A stretch of 64,000 bases of DNA. Source: Ectobius pallidus (lineage: Eukaryota; Arthropoda; Insecta; Blattodea; Ectobiidae). The notes below the pieces were generated by a model. It was not told where the DNA came from and searched no databases. It saw nothing but the letters and a program-made list of their open reading frames with translations. Below are positions 10,190-21,141 of this stretch, in pieces. Location: assembly GCA_964059195.1 (NCBI GenBank), contig CAXKWD010000006.1, forward strand, positions 133,034,539 through 133,098,538, given 5' to 3'. Numbering within the stretch: position 1 is the first letter of the stretch; every line of letters begins with the position of its first letter. Both the position numbers and the translations under genes were made by a program.

Positions 10190-11560
10190 GCTAGCTGGAC
10201 ATCTAGAGGAAAGGATAGAGGTAATCTATCTAGGTATACGACTAGTGATGGGCAGAATCGAATGGTTTTAAGAATCGAGTGATTTAAGCAATTTTAAGGT
10301 CATCATGTCAACTTTTTCAGGTTATTTTTAAAGTACGGTACCTTAGGTCATTAAAATCCGGACCCTACTTATCAATAGAGTTCACTTATGATTCACTTGA
10401 CTGATGTTGTCAAAGATGAAGACACCAGTCGATTTTCCAATTATACCCGGAGATAAAGTTGCTTGTACCAGTGAAAATACAGTAGTACCATGTACGAGTA
10501 TATCCGATAATCCACAGAAGACACTTGTAAAAGGATTTATACGTTTGTTCTTTGTCGTTTTGAAACGCACGTATAATTTCGTTCCGTGAGCCCTCTCAGC
10601 ATTGTTTTGGTTTTTATTAACAGTAGCACTCAAGTGTAAATATCAAAGAGCGACAAAATAAAAGCGTGGGTTAGTGATATTGCAGGTTATTTTATTGGAA
10701 GCATTTATCTCGTTTTATAAGAGCTATGTAAAATCAACCCCGACAAACAGGTGTGCAAACCTGCACCAAATAAAACAACCAAGCCTGCTCGTTTATCTGG
10801 ATCAGAGCTTCACAAATCACAGCAAACATGAGTTAGGTTTGTAAATATTCCAGGTTGCCGCTCAATTTTCATTGCTTCACTAAAGCCAAAGTTCAAACTG
10901 TCTTTCACTGGTTATAGCCTACAATTCGCCGATATATTGTGATATTTTGTTTTAATTTTTGTTGTTGATGTAAGATAAATTGAAAGTTAGTTAGGTGGAA
11001 AGTTAGATAGGATAATTTGTTTGGAGAGTTATAAACATACGCAGAAACATAGTTACTAATCATATAAGGTGATCACTCTATATTTGATGGTATAAGTTGG
11101 TTATTTCCCGTATATGATATAATCAATCCCTCATTGGAAAACATGAAGTTTATTAATATAGTTACTAATGCTAGTGTGTAAGTACTACTCTTGCTGGAAG
11201 ATAGTCGAGAAAGTAAAGAACGTCCTTACGTCCACCTATAGATCAAGCAAATCAGAAGATATTGGAACAAACGTGCATTACAATTATTATAGTATCTAAT
11301 CTATTTTTTTTCATTATCTTATTTCAAATTCAAACATTAGTCATAACGTGTTATAATGTTTTCTATGCCAGTGTTATACTCTCTGAAGCCTTGAAGTGAT
11401 TACTGCTTGCAGTTCTTCATTATTTTCATACTGCCCCCTTCCCAAAAAGTATTTCAGTTTAGGGGGAAATGTGAAAGTCAGTTGGAGCCAAATTCGGGCT
11501 GTTTGGCAGATGATCAAAAGTTTACCATCGGAACTGAAATACTTTTCTTTAAGACCTAGT
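10190..11560. other. Unrecognised sequence
   Basis: Begins with CTAGTGATGGGCAGAATCGA (about 10241), which looks like a hAT-style terminus, but no matching opposite end was found. Short frames at 10382-10633 and 11374-11655 lack recognisable motifs. The rest is unassigned. Confidence 0.4.
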
Positions 11561-11581
11561 TTGAAAATGAAGATGAACTGA

Positions 11582-11985
11582 AACCAGCAATCATTTCTGC
11601 AACACACCATCACAAATTGGCAGAGAAGGTGGCAACAGGCAACGCAGAGGCTCACAACAAAGGACTATTTTCTGGATGTTGCGTGCAAGATGAAGATGAC
11701 ATGGATCCATCCGGATTATTCAAGGAATCAATTTCTTATAGGACTTGGATATTTTAGAGTGAACCTGGTGAGATCTGGGTTGACTGAGGAGTCCATTTGC
11801 TTCTGCGAAGACAGTGAAGAAGAGACGATGTACCATGAACTTTATACTTGTACCAGACACAGAAAGGCGAGAAAGATCTTGTAAGGATGCAGCTGAAATG
11901 ACAGGTGAACCATGGGCTCCGGAACTCTCTTTCTGGACTCAGAGAGACCCTTACAAGGCTTTCACGAAGTACACCTAGAGAATGG
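11582..11985 (+). pseudogene. LINE reverse-transcriptase ORF, C-terminal relic
   Basis: The frame ending in a stop just after 11881 reads NWQRRWQQATQRLTTKDYF, then HPDYSRNQFLIGLGYFRVNL, then CFCEDSEEETMYHELYTC. This is the usual C-terminus of LINE polymerases: a W.RW segment, a TQ.LTGHG.F-like segment, and a C-C-H-C knuckle after an ETxxH motif. After the stop the frame shifts, and PWAPELSFWTQRDPYKAF is readable to a stop near 11980. Upstream of about 11580 the polymerase domain is absent, so this is a 5'-truncated, frameshifted copy. Clade (Jockey-, I- or R1-like) cannot be settled from so short a piece. Confidence 0.72.
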
Positions 11986-11989
11986 TTTT

Positions 11990-12898
11990 AGAAAGGAAAC
12001 AGTAAGATGAACACCATCAGTGGCACACACAATGAGATTCTGATGATCAGGAATGAAAGAAAAAACATAATCCTGAAATTGTAAGAAGCGAAGGATCATG
12101 TTGAGGAATGAAATTTAATGTAAATTTCAATGTATTACCAGGGGTAAGATCACTGGCCAGTGTCACTGGGTTAAATAAATGGGAGAATAAAATAAAAACT
12201 TCGTATATAAAGTTGTATAAAATTGTAAATAAAATGTTCACATATATTTTGCTTTGATTGATCTGTACCGGAACGTTATTTACTTCCTGGACGACCCATC
12301 TTGTCTAATAGTATAACCGGGCAGACGAGACAAGAATCGTGCTTTGAACAAGCGCCGTACCAGAGTGAGTTTATTGGGATAACTTCGAATCGGCAGTTTC
12401 GCGTAGGTCATGAATCATGTCTTATAGGTCTACTTAAGAGGAATGTAACATAGTTCGAACGACCAGAAGCTATTGGAAAAAATCGATAGCTAGTATTAGG
12501 TTACTACACTACGAAGTCTGCTTAAGTTAGATTTAATTTTAATTTAGATTTTTCGTAAACAAATCATTGTATAAGACTTTTTAATATCTGTAACAGTTTT
12601 ACTCATGGAATGCAAGAGAGGCCTTATGACCTTAATAACAAAAGTAGGCCTAATAATAATAATGACTGTGTCAAGAAGAAAATTAGAAACTGAGGGTGTA
12701 TGTGTAGTAGTATTTCGGTACGAAGATTTTTTAAAGACTGAAGCAATTCACAATGAACTTTTGCTCATTCCATCAGGTTTCCATATGCCGCGCCCGACTC
12801 TGTGATAATGTGTTTTATGTACTTCAAGATCACTGCCTCCAGTTAATAATGTAATTATTTAATTTCATAATGACCTTCATATACCCCTAAAAAAATTA

Positions 12899-12907
<9 letters not shown>
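11990..12907. other. Unrecognised AT-rich sequence
   Basis: May include the LINE 3' untranslated region at its start. Otherwise no feature could be supported. Confidence 0.4.
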
Positions 12908-12942
<35 letters not shown>

Positions 12943-12958
12943 TGGTATATATATATAT
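12908..12958. repeat. (AT)n microsatellite
   Basis: About 50 bp of alternating AT with one CTGG interruption near 12942. Confidence 0.95.
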
Positions 12959-13650
12959 AGGCTATACCGCAAGGAATTTACAGATAAATCTAGAAATATT
13001 GCATGTTTAAGAGTAAAGCATTAGTTATTTAAAACCAAACTTGTATGGAGTGTTTATTAGGTAAAGCGTTTTTCCTAAACTTATGGAAATAAATCTTATT
13101 TTATCGCGGGTCTTGTCACTTTTCAATTACATTAATTTATTCATGAATAAGTTTTATGTTATGTCCGATCTGCTGATTTAATGTAGCTTTTCGCTATCTG
13201 TAACACCAGTTTGCTTACTAACGTGTTTAGAATAATCTTTCTTAACGTTGTTGTAACGTCTAGGTGTTTTCTAGGTGGATCATTTATATGCATGAACACT
13301 CGCGCTATGGGTTTAACGCCCCCGATGCATCTGGGACCTACTTTGCATATCGTAATTCTTTATTGCTCATCTGTATCCTGGTAATATTCCCTTATCCATT
13401 TATCTGATTGATTTGTGAGTATTCCTACCAAGAATTTGCAGTTTTAAATTCCATCCATGGCATCCAAAGAAGAATTCATATCTTAAATCACTTATTGATT
13501 CTTCTGCATGTTCACATTGTAACTAAAAAGTATATGGGGACGTCCTTTATCAATAAGTTTGGGATTAGTTCCATTGTTTTCGTTATGACCCTGGTTCAAG
13601 TTCCAATATTATCTTCTGGCTTGATAAAAAGATGTCCTAAACTGAGAAGG

Positions 13651-13819
13651 GTGAAGTAAAATAGATGCATTAAAGTAGTAGTAATATTAATAAAAATAAT
13701 ATTGTGAAGTAAAATAGATGCATTAAAGTAGTAGTATTAATAATATTAATAATAATAATAATAATATTGTGAAGTAAAATAGATGCATTAAAGTAGTAGT
13801 ATTAATAATATTAATAATG

Positions 13820-13853
<34 letters not shown>

Positions 13854-13858
13854 TAATA
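13651..13858. repeat. Three-copy tandem repeat with expanding AAT tract
   Basis: The core GTGAAGTAAAATAGATGCAT occurs at 13651, 13704 and 13769. Each copy is followed by an AAT-rich tract that is longer in each successive copy, so the spacing grows from 53 to 65 bp and the last tract is the longest. This suggests tandem duplication together with microsatellite growth. Confidence 0.92.
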
Positions 13859-14087
13859 AATTACGGGGACGAGATAATACTATAGGATAGTCACTGTAAA
13901 GCTCATTTCAAGTGCAGGGTTCCATACCTAGTGAAAGAACACTTCCCTGACATACCTAAACATTTCACCGCGGCCTTACTTTTTTGCTTATCGGTAGCCC
14001 CAGAAACGGTAATTATCTTTTTACATTCTTACTTGAGGTAGATATGTATTGATGAAACCACAGAATATTGTTTCTGTTAATCACCAC

Positions 14088-14250
14088 ATGAGAATATTCT
14101 AGGCGAAAAATTCCTCTGAGACTGGGACTCGAAACCATGACCTTTGGCTTTCCATGCCCATACTCTACCAAATGAGCTAATGAGAGTTTGTTTCACAGCG
14201 TCAGGTGGAATCTCTCCTATGATTGATACACTCAATGGTCGAACGTGTTA
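14088..14250 (-). mobile_element. Single arm of the tRNA-like S3 family
   Basis: TGAGAATATTCTAGGCGAAAAATTCC, interrupted after 20 bases here for brevity, matches the left edge of the palindrome at 20086, and the following CTGGGACTCGAAACCATGAC is a reverse-strand box B region. The reversed box A side is CTCTACCAAATGAGCTAAT. Only one arm is present, with no inverted partner. Confidence 0.65.
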
Positions 14251-14259
14251 TTACAAAGT

Positions 14260-15875
14260 TTAGAAAATGCTATAATATAAGGTTTGTTCCTACAGACATT
14301 CAGAAAAGGAAACCTAATGTTTACAATAAGTACAGAACGCTTTATTATTAAAATCATATAACTGTATGGGTTAATAATAATTGCGGGAGGATAATAAAAT
14401 TAAATCAACATTATGTAGCTGCAATAAATGTTAGTGCTATAATATTAAAGAAATAAAATATTTTAGAAGAAGAGCGGAAGTATTTTTTTAAATATTTTAA
14501 ACTTACGATGTTTATTGGTCGTGGTCCTGTAAGGCCTGGGCAGTATAAACGTCTCTACAATGGGGGGGGGGGGTAAACCAAGGAAAGTAAAGACACATGA
14601 TACATGTTTGTACTTTTATGAGAATAACCCAATAAAAAATACTTAAAATGTTGTGTATATTAAATAGGCTTACGTTAAATTCAGAAGAAATTAATTAGGT
14701 GAATATTGAGAGGCATTGACATACAAAATTTCATTATTCGTTTTTGGAGACAATTCATAGACTAAGGATCTCTCTTACAACTACTACTCACCTAATTATG
14801 CTATATTGAGTAATTAATTTAATTGAGACTATATAAACAACGTAAAAATGAGCGAGAATAACGAATCTGTAAATGATTTTAAGCACCCAATAGCATAAAC
14901 ACGTACAGATTTACAATGCAGTACATCTTGAACGTTGATCATAAATTATTATACTTCTTATGGTTTGCTGATAGTAAAGCAATGTTGCATTCTTTTCATT
15001 GGTCATTCCCATTAAGCCTAATCATTATTATTATTATAGAATGGATGTGCCAGGAAGAATGGAATTAAGTAGGTTATTAAATGCATTAAGTTAATTCTAA
15101 TCATACATGTTTAGTTCCCAGTCATTGATTCTATTTAATTTAAAAAATTTAAATAAATCCGATCCTTAGATATTAGAAGTTGGATTCCAAATTCTGTATG
15201 CAGACTGTCGAATTTTAAGACCGTGATATTGTGTAGAAATGAAAGGTTGGTGACTAAACTCCTGCTTCCTGAGATACCAGCTATTTTTTTAATCAATACA
15301 TCCTATGCAATATGGAACTCCTTTGTACCGTATCACAAGAAACAAGGAATTTAATTACGGCAAGAAACTTTTGGTCGATGCTCATCAGCATTCTGTTGAT
15401 TATCCTCTTGTGAGGATAGATATGTACAACAAATTGTAATTTGTAGTTCTTCAGCTTGAAAGTACATTTAAAATGTTTCAGTGCATAAAGCAAATTCCAT
15501 CCCTCAGCAGCGAATGTAGGTTCCTCTTTGAGAAGGTTCAATGTAGAGTTATACAACAAATCATCTTGTTCAATTGAGGGAGTCAGCGCAACAGTGGTCT
15601 ATTCCGCATTGTTATAGTTTAGAGAAAAAAGCAAGTTCAAATTCTACACTTGTAGTTTTTCATACAATCTGAAAAATACAGTTTTATTGGCAGTGGAGTG
15701 TTCTATGATGCTTGGTCAACGAGACTGCAATGTTACATAGTCTACTGTTCAGAGTGGGGGATTCGATTCATTTTTGTGAAAATCTTTCTTACTATTTTTT
15801 TTAATTTCCTGCACGAATTCCATAATACGCATAATATATTATATTATATGGTATATTATGTAGTATAAAATATTG
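14260..15875. other. Unrecognised AT-rich sequence
   Basis: Contains a 12-G homopolymer at 14562-14573 and an 88-codon minus-strand frame at 15293-15559 with no recognisable domain. Nothing else is supported. Confidence 0.4.
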
Positions 15876-15879
15876 ATTG

Positions 15880-16120
15880 GGAGACCCGAAGGGAAAAAGC
15901 CGCTAGACGTAAGCGGGAGGACAATATTAGGATAAATTTAAGGGAAGTAGGATTTGCGAGGGATGGTTGGATGGAGTTAGCACAGAACAGGGTTGAATGG
16001 CGGGCTCAGGTAAGCGCGGCAGTGAACATTCGGGTTCCATAAAATTGATAATACTCCTTTAGCTTGTTTAGGAATTGTCTGTTGCCTTTGAGTAAGTAAG
16101 TAACTAATAATATTATTATA
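15880..16120 (+). pseudogene. LINE 3' end: C-terminal endonuclease/RT relic and tail
   Basis: The segment GRPEGKKPL is followed, after a frameshift near 15900, by KREDNIRINLREVGF, ARDGWMELAQNRVEWRAQV and VNIRVP with a stop at 16040-16042. By family knowledge, the pattern RRR.EDNI..DL.E.G....W..LAQDR..WR..V..A.N..VP is the very C-terminus of endonuclease/reverse-transcriptase LINEs common in insects. The 3' untranslated part includes GGAATTGTCTGTTGCCTTTG and ends in a GTAAGTAAGTAA tail. A minus-strand fragment of the same tail lies at 43268-43345. All upstream domains are missing: a typical 5'-truncated insertion. Confidence 0.75.
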
Positions 16121-16130
16121 CTAAGAGCCA

Positions 16131-16178
16131 AAACTTTTATTCTGGGTAGAGCAAGTTATGTGTTTCACATAAGATTTT
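16131..16178 (+). repeat. Fragment of the 39-kb direct-repeat family
   Basis: AACTTTTATTCTGGGTAGAG followed by AAGTTATGTG resembles the end of the direct repeats near 39135-39180 and 39690-39735. Confidence 0.5.
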
Positions 16179-16199
16179 GTTGTTGCTTCCAAGCACGAA

Positions 16200-17070
16200 T
16201 CGTATCATTATGTTTTTTATCTTTATAGCATTTCTTCCTGCGGGAAAATCTTGAACCCTAACCTAATCATTAAAAATAATTAATTTGCGTTAAATTTCCT
16301 TATTTCCAGTTATTTTCAGGTCTTCAAGCGCTCTAAGTATATCTCGGTTATTATTTATTTATTTATTTATACAGTTTGTTAACGTTAAATGTTACGTATA
16401 AGAAAATTATCTCTTCCTTCTGTTAGATGCATATAGAATATTCTATCATAACGAGAATAATGTACAAGACAAAGTAACTATTAGCTAGCTTGTGGTATAA
16501 TTTCCGTATTTAGTGGTAGCATTATGTCAGAGTGAGCCGTTACACAGAGCATCCAATCACAGGTTATGTTCCTGGGTTGTTGGAATACAAGTGAAACATT
16601 AATTACGAATCCCAACTCACATTGTTACATTGACAGTTTGAGGATATCATAACCCCGTCCATTAATAGTGCACTTAATGTACGATCTTAACTGGCGCTCT
16701 CGGACATATCATCAAGGATGGGTGAGCTGTAATCCGTGATGTGTTGACAATAATCCTTAATATCCACATAGTAACATTGGAATATTATTGGACAATAGAT
16801 ATTGTCTCTGTTCCCGTATATACACAGTGGCTGTTGTCAGTACGGTCGCCACATCACGTCGACTGACGTTGTTGATATTGACAAAATGAACGTCAGGCTT
16901 TTCTTTGAATTCAACCTTTACCTTCCTGTCATTCCACGAAACAGATATTGCTATTCTGTATGGCCTGAAGGCAAAGTGACTTAATAGAATTTCAGGGTTC
17001 TTCTGTAAGGATTCGTTCGTGTTAATCGCATTGCTCTTGGGGGGAAAAGATTCTATATTCATGCATGCTT
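16200..17070. other. Unrecognised sequence with one 101-codon open frame
   Basis: A minus-strand frame at 16757-17062 has a non-repetitive composition (for example SVSWNDRKVKVEFKEKPDV), but I recognise no domain, and no splice context could be confirmed. A frame of this length is expected by chance in a 64-kb window. I leave it unassigned rather than call an exon. Confidence 0.3.
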
Positions 17071-17078
17071 GTCATCAG

Positions 17079-17693
17079 TGATGACCGGATTTTAAAGGGA
17101 ATTCCTTTTTTTATATTTCATCACAAAACGTGATAAAATTCAACAGGACATAACTCAGTAAGTTTCAACTGCAAATGACCTGGTTTTAACGTCCCTTTTT
17201 TCATTTTTTAGGCCCATTTCCCTTTTTTTAGGAACTTTCCCTTTCCAGTACCTTTTTTGCTAATTTATTTTGAAAAATTCGTAAATTACCTAGTATTTGG
17301 TAATATGAAAACATTAAAAATTGTTTTCACTGATTCACCAATGACAAAATAATTCCTCCCAGCAGAATAGAGCGTTACAGGGAAATCACAGGCTTGCCAT
17401 TGCCTAAGTTTCCCAATATAACAAGGTGGGAACATGGATTTCGTGTGCTTTTTTCCTCTGTGAGAATTTCAACAAGATCAAAAAATGTCTTCAGTCATTA
17501 GATGTTACAGAATCAGCAGCAATAGAGCAAGCAAAGGCTTTACATAAAACAAACATGTATCTCTCTGTTGAATTTTTACACTCTCTTACTTTTATATCTT
17601 TTTTTCCCTTTTTTTCAACCTTTTTTTGGCAATAATTTTCCCTTTTTTCGTCCTTTTTTGGGTGAAAATTTTTCCTTTAAAATCCGGTCTCTA
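17079..17693 (+). mobile_element. hAT-like element with short inverted ends
   Basis: The inverted motif GACCGGATTTTAAAGG lies near the left end (17083) and, reversed, near the right end (CCTTTAAAATCCGGTC to about 17690). An 8-bp direct repeat with one mismatch abuts the ends: GTCATCAG at 17071-17078 and GTCATCAC at 17694-17701. Both subterminal regions are rich in CCCTTTTTT motifs, analogous to the CTTGAC clusters of the 9332 element. It contains a decayed transposase fragment (17352-17620). Confidence 0.62.
17352..17620 (+). pseudogene. Decayed hAT-like transposase fragment
   Basis: In one frame 17352 onward reads IPPSRIERYREITGLPLPKF then PNITRW. A one-step frameshift then gives GTWISCAFFLCENFNKIKK, followed by LDVTESAAIEQAKALH. 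By family knowledge the sequence LP.P...TRWGTWL.A..YY.ENF..IK..L is the TRWGTW segment of a group of hAT-like transposases. The frameshift falls exactly between TRW and GTW. Only about 90 residues are visible; the DDE core and zinc finger are not found. Confidence 0.58.
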
Positions 17694-17701
17694 GTCATCA
17701 C

Positions 17702-18030
17702 ATCACAAAAAAGAAAAAATATATTTATTCACTGATATTCTATGAACAGTAAAACTTTATATGTAAAGTAATAAAATGTATGGTGTTAATAAAGTACTAG
17801 TTCTTCTTGCTTTTAAGGGATCACTGCACATTTATAAGCATCACTGCTATAATTTGACATAATGTTTTATAATTCTGTAGATTTCTGCTAGGTATGTTAA
17901 TGTTTAATGTTTACCAATTCATTTATAGATAAGATTACGTTGTATGTTATACTTTGTCTCTAGGCAGCCTACAATGTTGAAAAAAATATATAAAAAAATT
18001 TAAAAAATCGTAAATTGTATCTTCTTTAAA
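17702..18030. other. Unrecognised AT-rich sequence
   Basis: No feature could be supported. Confidence 0.45.
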
Positions 18031-18246
18031 ATAACGTGATATTAATGTAAATTGGATATTTTGTATTTAAATAGTAATTTAGTAAATTTAAATATATTAA
18101 ATTTCAATAAATTTTTATAACTACATGAATATGCATGAATAACGTGATATTAATGTAAATTGGATATTTTGTATTTAAATAGTAATTTAGTAAACTTAAA
18201 TGTATTAAATTTCAATAAATTTTTATAACTACATGAATATTCTACA
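18031..18246. repeat. 108-bp tandem duplication
   Basis: ATAACGTGATATTAATGTAA begins at 18031 and again at 18139. The two units differ by only two or three substitutions, so the duplication is recent. Confidence 0.95.
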
Positions 18247-18540
18247 TATTCTTGCAGAATCGTGCTCGTGTTATAACAGGCCCTGTCATAGCCAAAAGCA
18301 TGTTACCGTAATTATGTATGCTCGCCCCCTTCTTTCAGATCGCAACGAATATCTGTTGCTTCCAATTTAACATGAACGCCTAATTTCTGAATTTGTTATC
18401 TGTACTCTTTTCACTCGATTTTTTCAATCTATTCAAATTACTCGTATTAACGCCCATAAAAAATGTTTTATAAGCAGAAATCAGTTCTATCGAATCACCT
18501 ACGATATTTTTACTTATGTTTTAGGTAAATGGAACTTAAT

Positions 18541-18616
18541 ATTACTGGTAAAATATTTTTAAAATGCCAAATACCGTCATTACTGGTAAAATATTTTTAA
18601 AATGACAAATACCGTA
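18541..18616. repeat. 38-bp tandem duplication
   Basis: ATTACTGGTAAAATATTTTT occurs twice with a 38-bp period, followed in both cases by an ACAAATACCGT-like end. Confidence 0.9.
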
Positions 18617-18619
18617 CCT

Positions 18620-20080
18620 CTAATACTCGAAGTCGTCTCCCCTTCATGCTGAAATTTTTAATATCATCCAACAAATCGTGAATCTTTGTAGAATTGTTTA
18701 GGCCTATATATGCAATACGTAACATATATTGCATCTTCGTAAGATGACTTTAAAGGTGTCGAAAAGTAATTGTAAAACGGTCGGTCGCCTTGGGTGTTCA
18801 AATGTAAAATCAAGGAAATAATAATTTTTTCAAATATAGTTCACAGATTTTGCACGGAAGAACTTTGAACCAGAGTCCGTTGTAACACAGTATGGTATTA
18901 GGACAGGGACAGGTTGGTTTTGATGTTACAATTAAGTTACTGCAAGAAAAATTTGTCAAGAACATTGATAGATACAATTTTAAAATAGATGACGTAAACA
19001 CATATTTCAACAAATATTTCAGAAACCCTAAGCATCTACATTATAAACAATATATGTAAACTATTTATGATATAAATGATTTAGGCCTATTAGAGTGGCA
19101 ATGTTAGATGATGTTGGTGTTAATGATCAAAATAATATTAATGAACGTATTGCCCAGGCTGTGGTATTGTAAAATGTCAAAATAAGGTTGTAATTCAGAA
19201 AAACTCAAAGGCTGTGAAACTGAATAAAGACCTTGATCATGGAGCCGAATAGGCCTAAAGTGCTCGGCTTCTGTTGCTATTTTTCAGATCTTTTAATCAT
19301 AATTATTTTAAAAGGAGCATCCCGTATACTGCTTTGGTTTAAAGTTATTTTTAATTTACTCTTGCATCAGAAATAAAAACTGTCAAATTAGATGAAAATT
19401 ATTTCCACCACTGACTAATTCAAGTGTAATTCTCAAGATAATCCTATTATCAACATCTGAATGACGTTGCCGTTCAATAAGTAACGTATTCGATCAGAAT
19501 CAGATCTGTCCATTCTCCCATTTGAAAATGTGAGTTAATATTTAGAAGTCTGGACTCCACAGTTGATCGTGCTGATTTTCGATGGTGGTGGTTCTGTGAA
19601 GTATCACATACCGAAATACAATTAGGCTATTTGGACCGCCTGCATAGGATGTTGTCTCTCAATTTGCATTGTGTTCCTTTGATGAATGGACGAAATTATC
19701 GAGCGTTGTGTTCCGGACTATTATAGTGATATAAGAGCCGGCATTCTGACCACATGGCCACAATTCGATCGTCTTACCATTGAACAGGAGGAGTTGGAGA
19801 TATAAGCTTTCATGAACCACAGTTACATAATTAGGCTATGAATAATTAGGCTATGAATTATCTGCTTCCATAATTTATGTAAGAAGCAAGAAGGTACCCC
19901 CAGACGAAAATCCTAAGGCATCTGGCTCAGTATAATTTGATGTAATGGGTTTTAGTAGCTACTCAGCATTAATACAATTACACCTATTGTATCTTTCCCC
20001 AAGATTTCAATACCTAAAGAGATGTTAGGGAGCAAGAAGAGGTGGAATGACTTCTAATGACAAGAAAATCTATTATTACA
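18620..20080. other. Unrecognised sequence
   Basis: No feature is supported apart from a short duplicated AATTAGGCTATGA near 19828-19858. Confidence 0.4.
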
Positions 20081-20085
20081 TTATA

Positions 20086-20334
20086 TGAGAATATTATAGG
20101 AGAAAAATTCCTCCGACACTGGGACTTGAACCCAGGACCTTTGGCTATTCGCGCCAATGCTCTACCAACCGAGCAATTGAACTCCGGCTTAGCTCAATTG
20201 GTAGAGCATTGGCGCGAATAGCCAAAGGTCCTGAACTCCGGCTTAGCTCAATTGGTAGAGCATTGGCGCGAATAGCCAAAGGTCCTGGGTTCAATTCCCA
20301 TTGTCGGAGGAATTTTTATCCTATATTATTCTCA
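20086..20334. mobile_element. Palindromic tRNA-like foldback (family S3)
   Basis: The left half is the reverse complement of the right half about position 20210: TGAGAATATTATAGG at 20086 pairs with 20320-20334, and AAAAATTCCTCCGACA at 20103 pairs exactly with 20302-20317. Each arm is a tRNA-like unit: TAGCTCAATTGGTAGAGC (a D-arm with GCTC/GAGC stem), TTGGC/GCCAA anticodon-like stem with loop GCGAATA, and box B GGGTTCAATTCCC. Position 33 would be C rather than the expected T, so it is unlikely to be a working tRNA. The right arm also carries an exact 54-bp head-to-tail duplication (20179-20232 and 20233-20286). Confidence 0.85.
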
Positions 20335-20339
20335 GGAGG

Positions 20340-21139
20340 AGTTAGTTCAACCATGAATTTGCCACGGAAATATTGCTAATGGAGGTTGTAATTTATTTTT
20401 ATCTTTTTAAAAGAAAAATGTGCTTTATTATAGTCGTAATGCTTAGGCTAGTTTCGCTAAACTTAGTTGTCTAATTCTCTCCTATCTTATTTTCCAGGTA
20501 TGTGGAGTACGCAGAGTATGTGTAAATACCAGTTTATCCAAAGGGTGCGCTTGGTTCCAAGTAAGTAGACAATGCGTAGAGTCTTGGTTATTAAAAAGTA
20601 GTTATTCTTTGGTTATTTATTATTACTTTCTCCATCCGAAAGTATAGGTGGAAAAAGTATTGTAATCATTCCAGAAATTCGATGTTAATATTCACAGTTA
20701 ATACGAGTCCCCTGAGTAAAAAAAGATTGTTTTAAATTTGTTTAACGATTTGCATATGCTTGTCTGTGTGGATGGAAATCGATATCTTCCGGGAATGTGA
20801 CTAAGCCTTTGGATGATTTTCGTCCTCGGTTACTACCACTAAAAATTAAGGACATTTTCGCTAAAAACGGCTGCAACAATTTGGTTTACATTTTGTGTAT
20901 TAATTCCTTGTACTAAGTTTCAAGTATATATATATAAAGAAATTGTGTGAACCGTTCAACCAGTCTTTTAGAACTGCCCTATCAAGTTTTATTGGGTATT
21001 GCATGCCTTATGCTTTTTCAAGAATGTGATATTTTCCCAATATTTGTACATCGCTTGATGGAACTACTGGCAATTGAGTCGATATTTATTCAATTCTTGT
21101 CCTTACCGTTTGTTACGTTCCAGAATAATTTCACGTTTA
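20340..21139. other. Unrecognised AT-rich sequence
   Basis: Contains a short AT run near 20925. The 67-codon plus frame at 20947-21150 is hydrophobic but shows no known domain and runs into the next element. Confidence 0.4.
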
Positions 21140-21141
21140 TA

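Noticed and set aside
10241..10330. Another hAT element starting CTAGTGATGGGCAGAATCGA
   Set aside because: No matching inverted end was found downstream or upstream, so it is at most a solo end.
16757..17062. Host exon on the minus strand
   Set aside because: Composition is plausible, but no domain, neighbouring exon or splice pattern could be supported; length is within chance expectation for the window.
20190..20312. Functional tRNA gene (Phe-like anticodon)
   Set aside because: The unit lies in a palindrome with a duplicated half, position 33 is not T, and acceptor-stem pairing is imperfect. A retroposon-derived tRNA-like sequence fits better.
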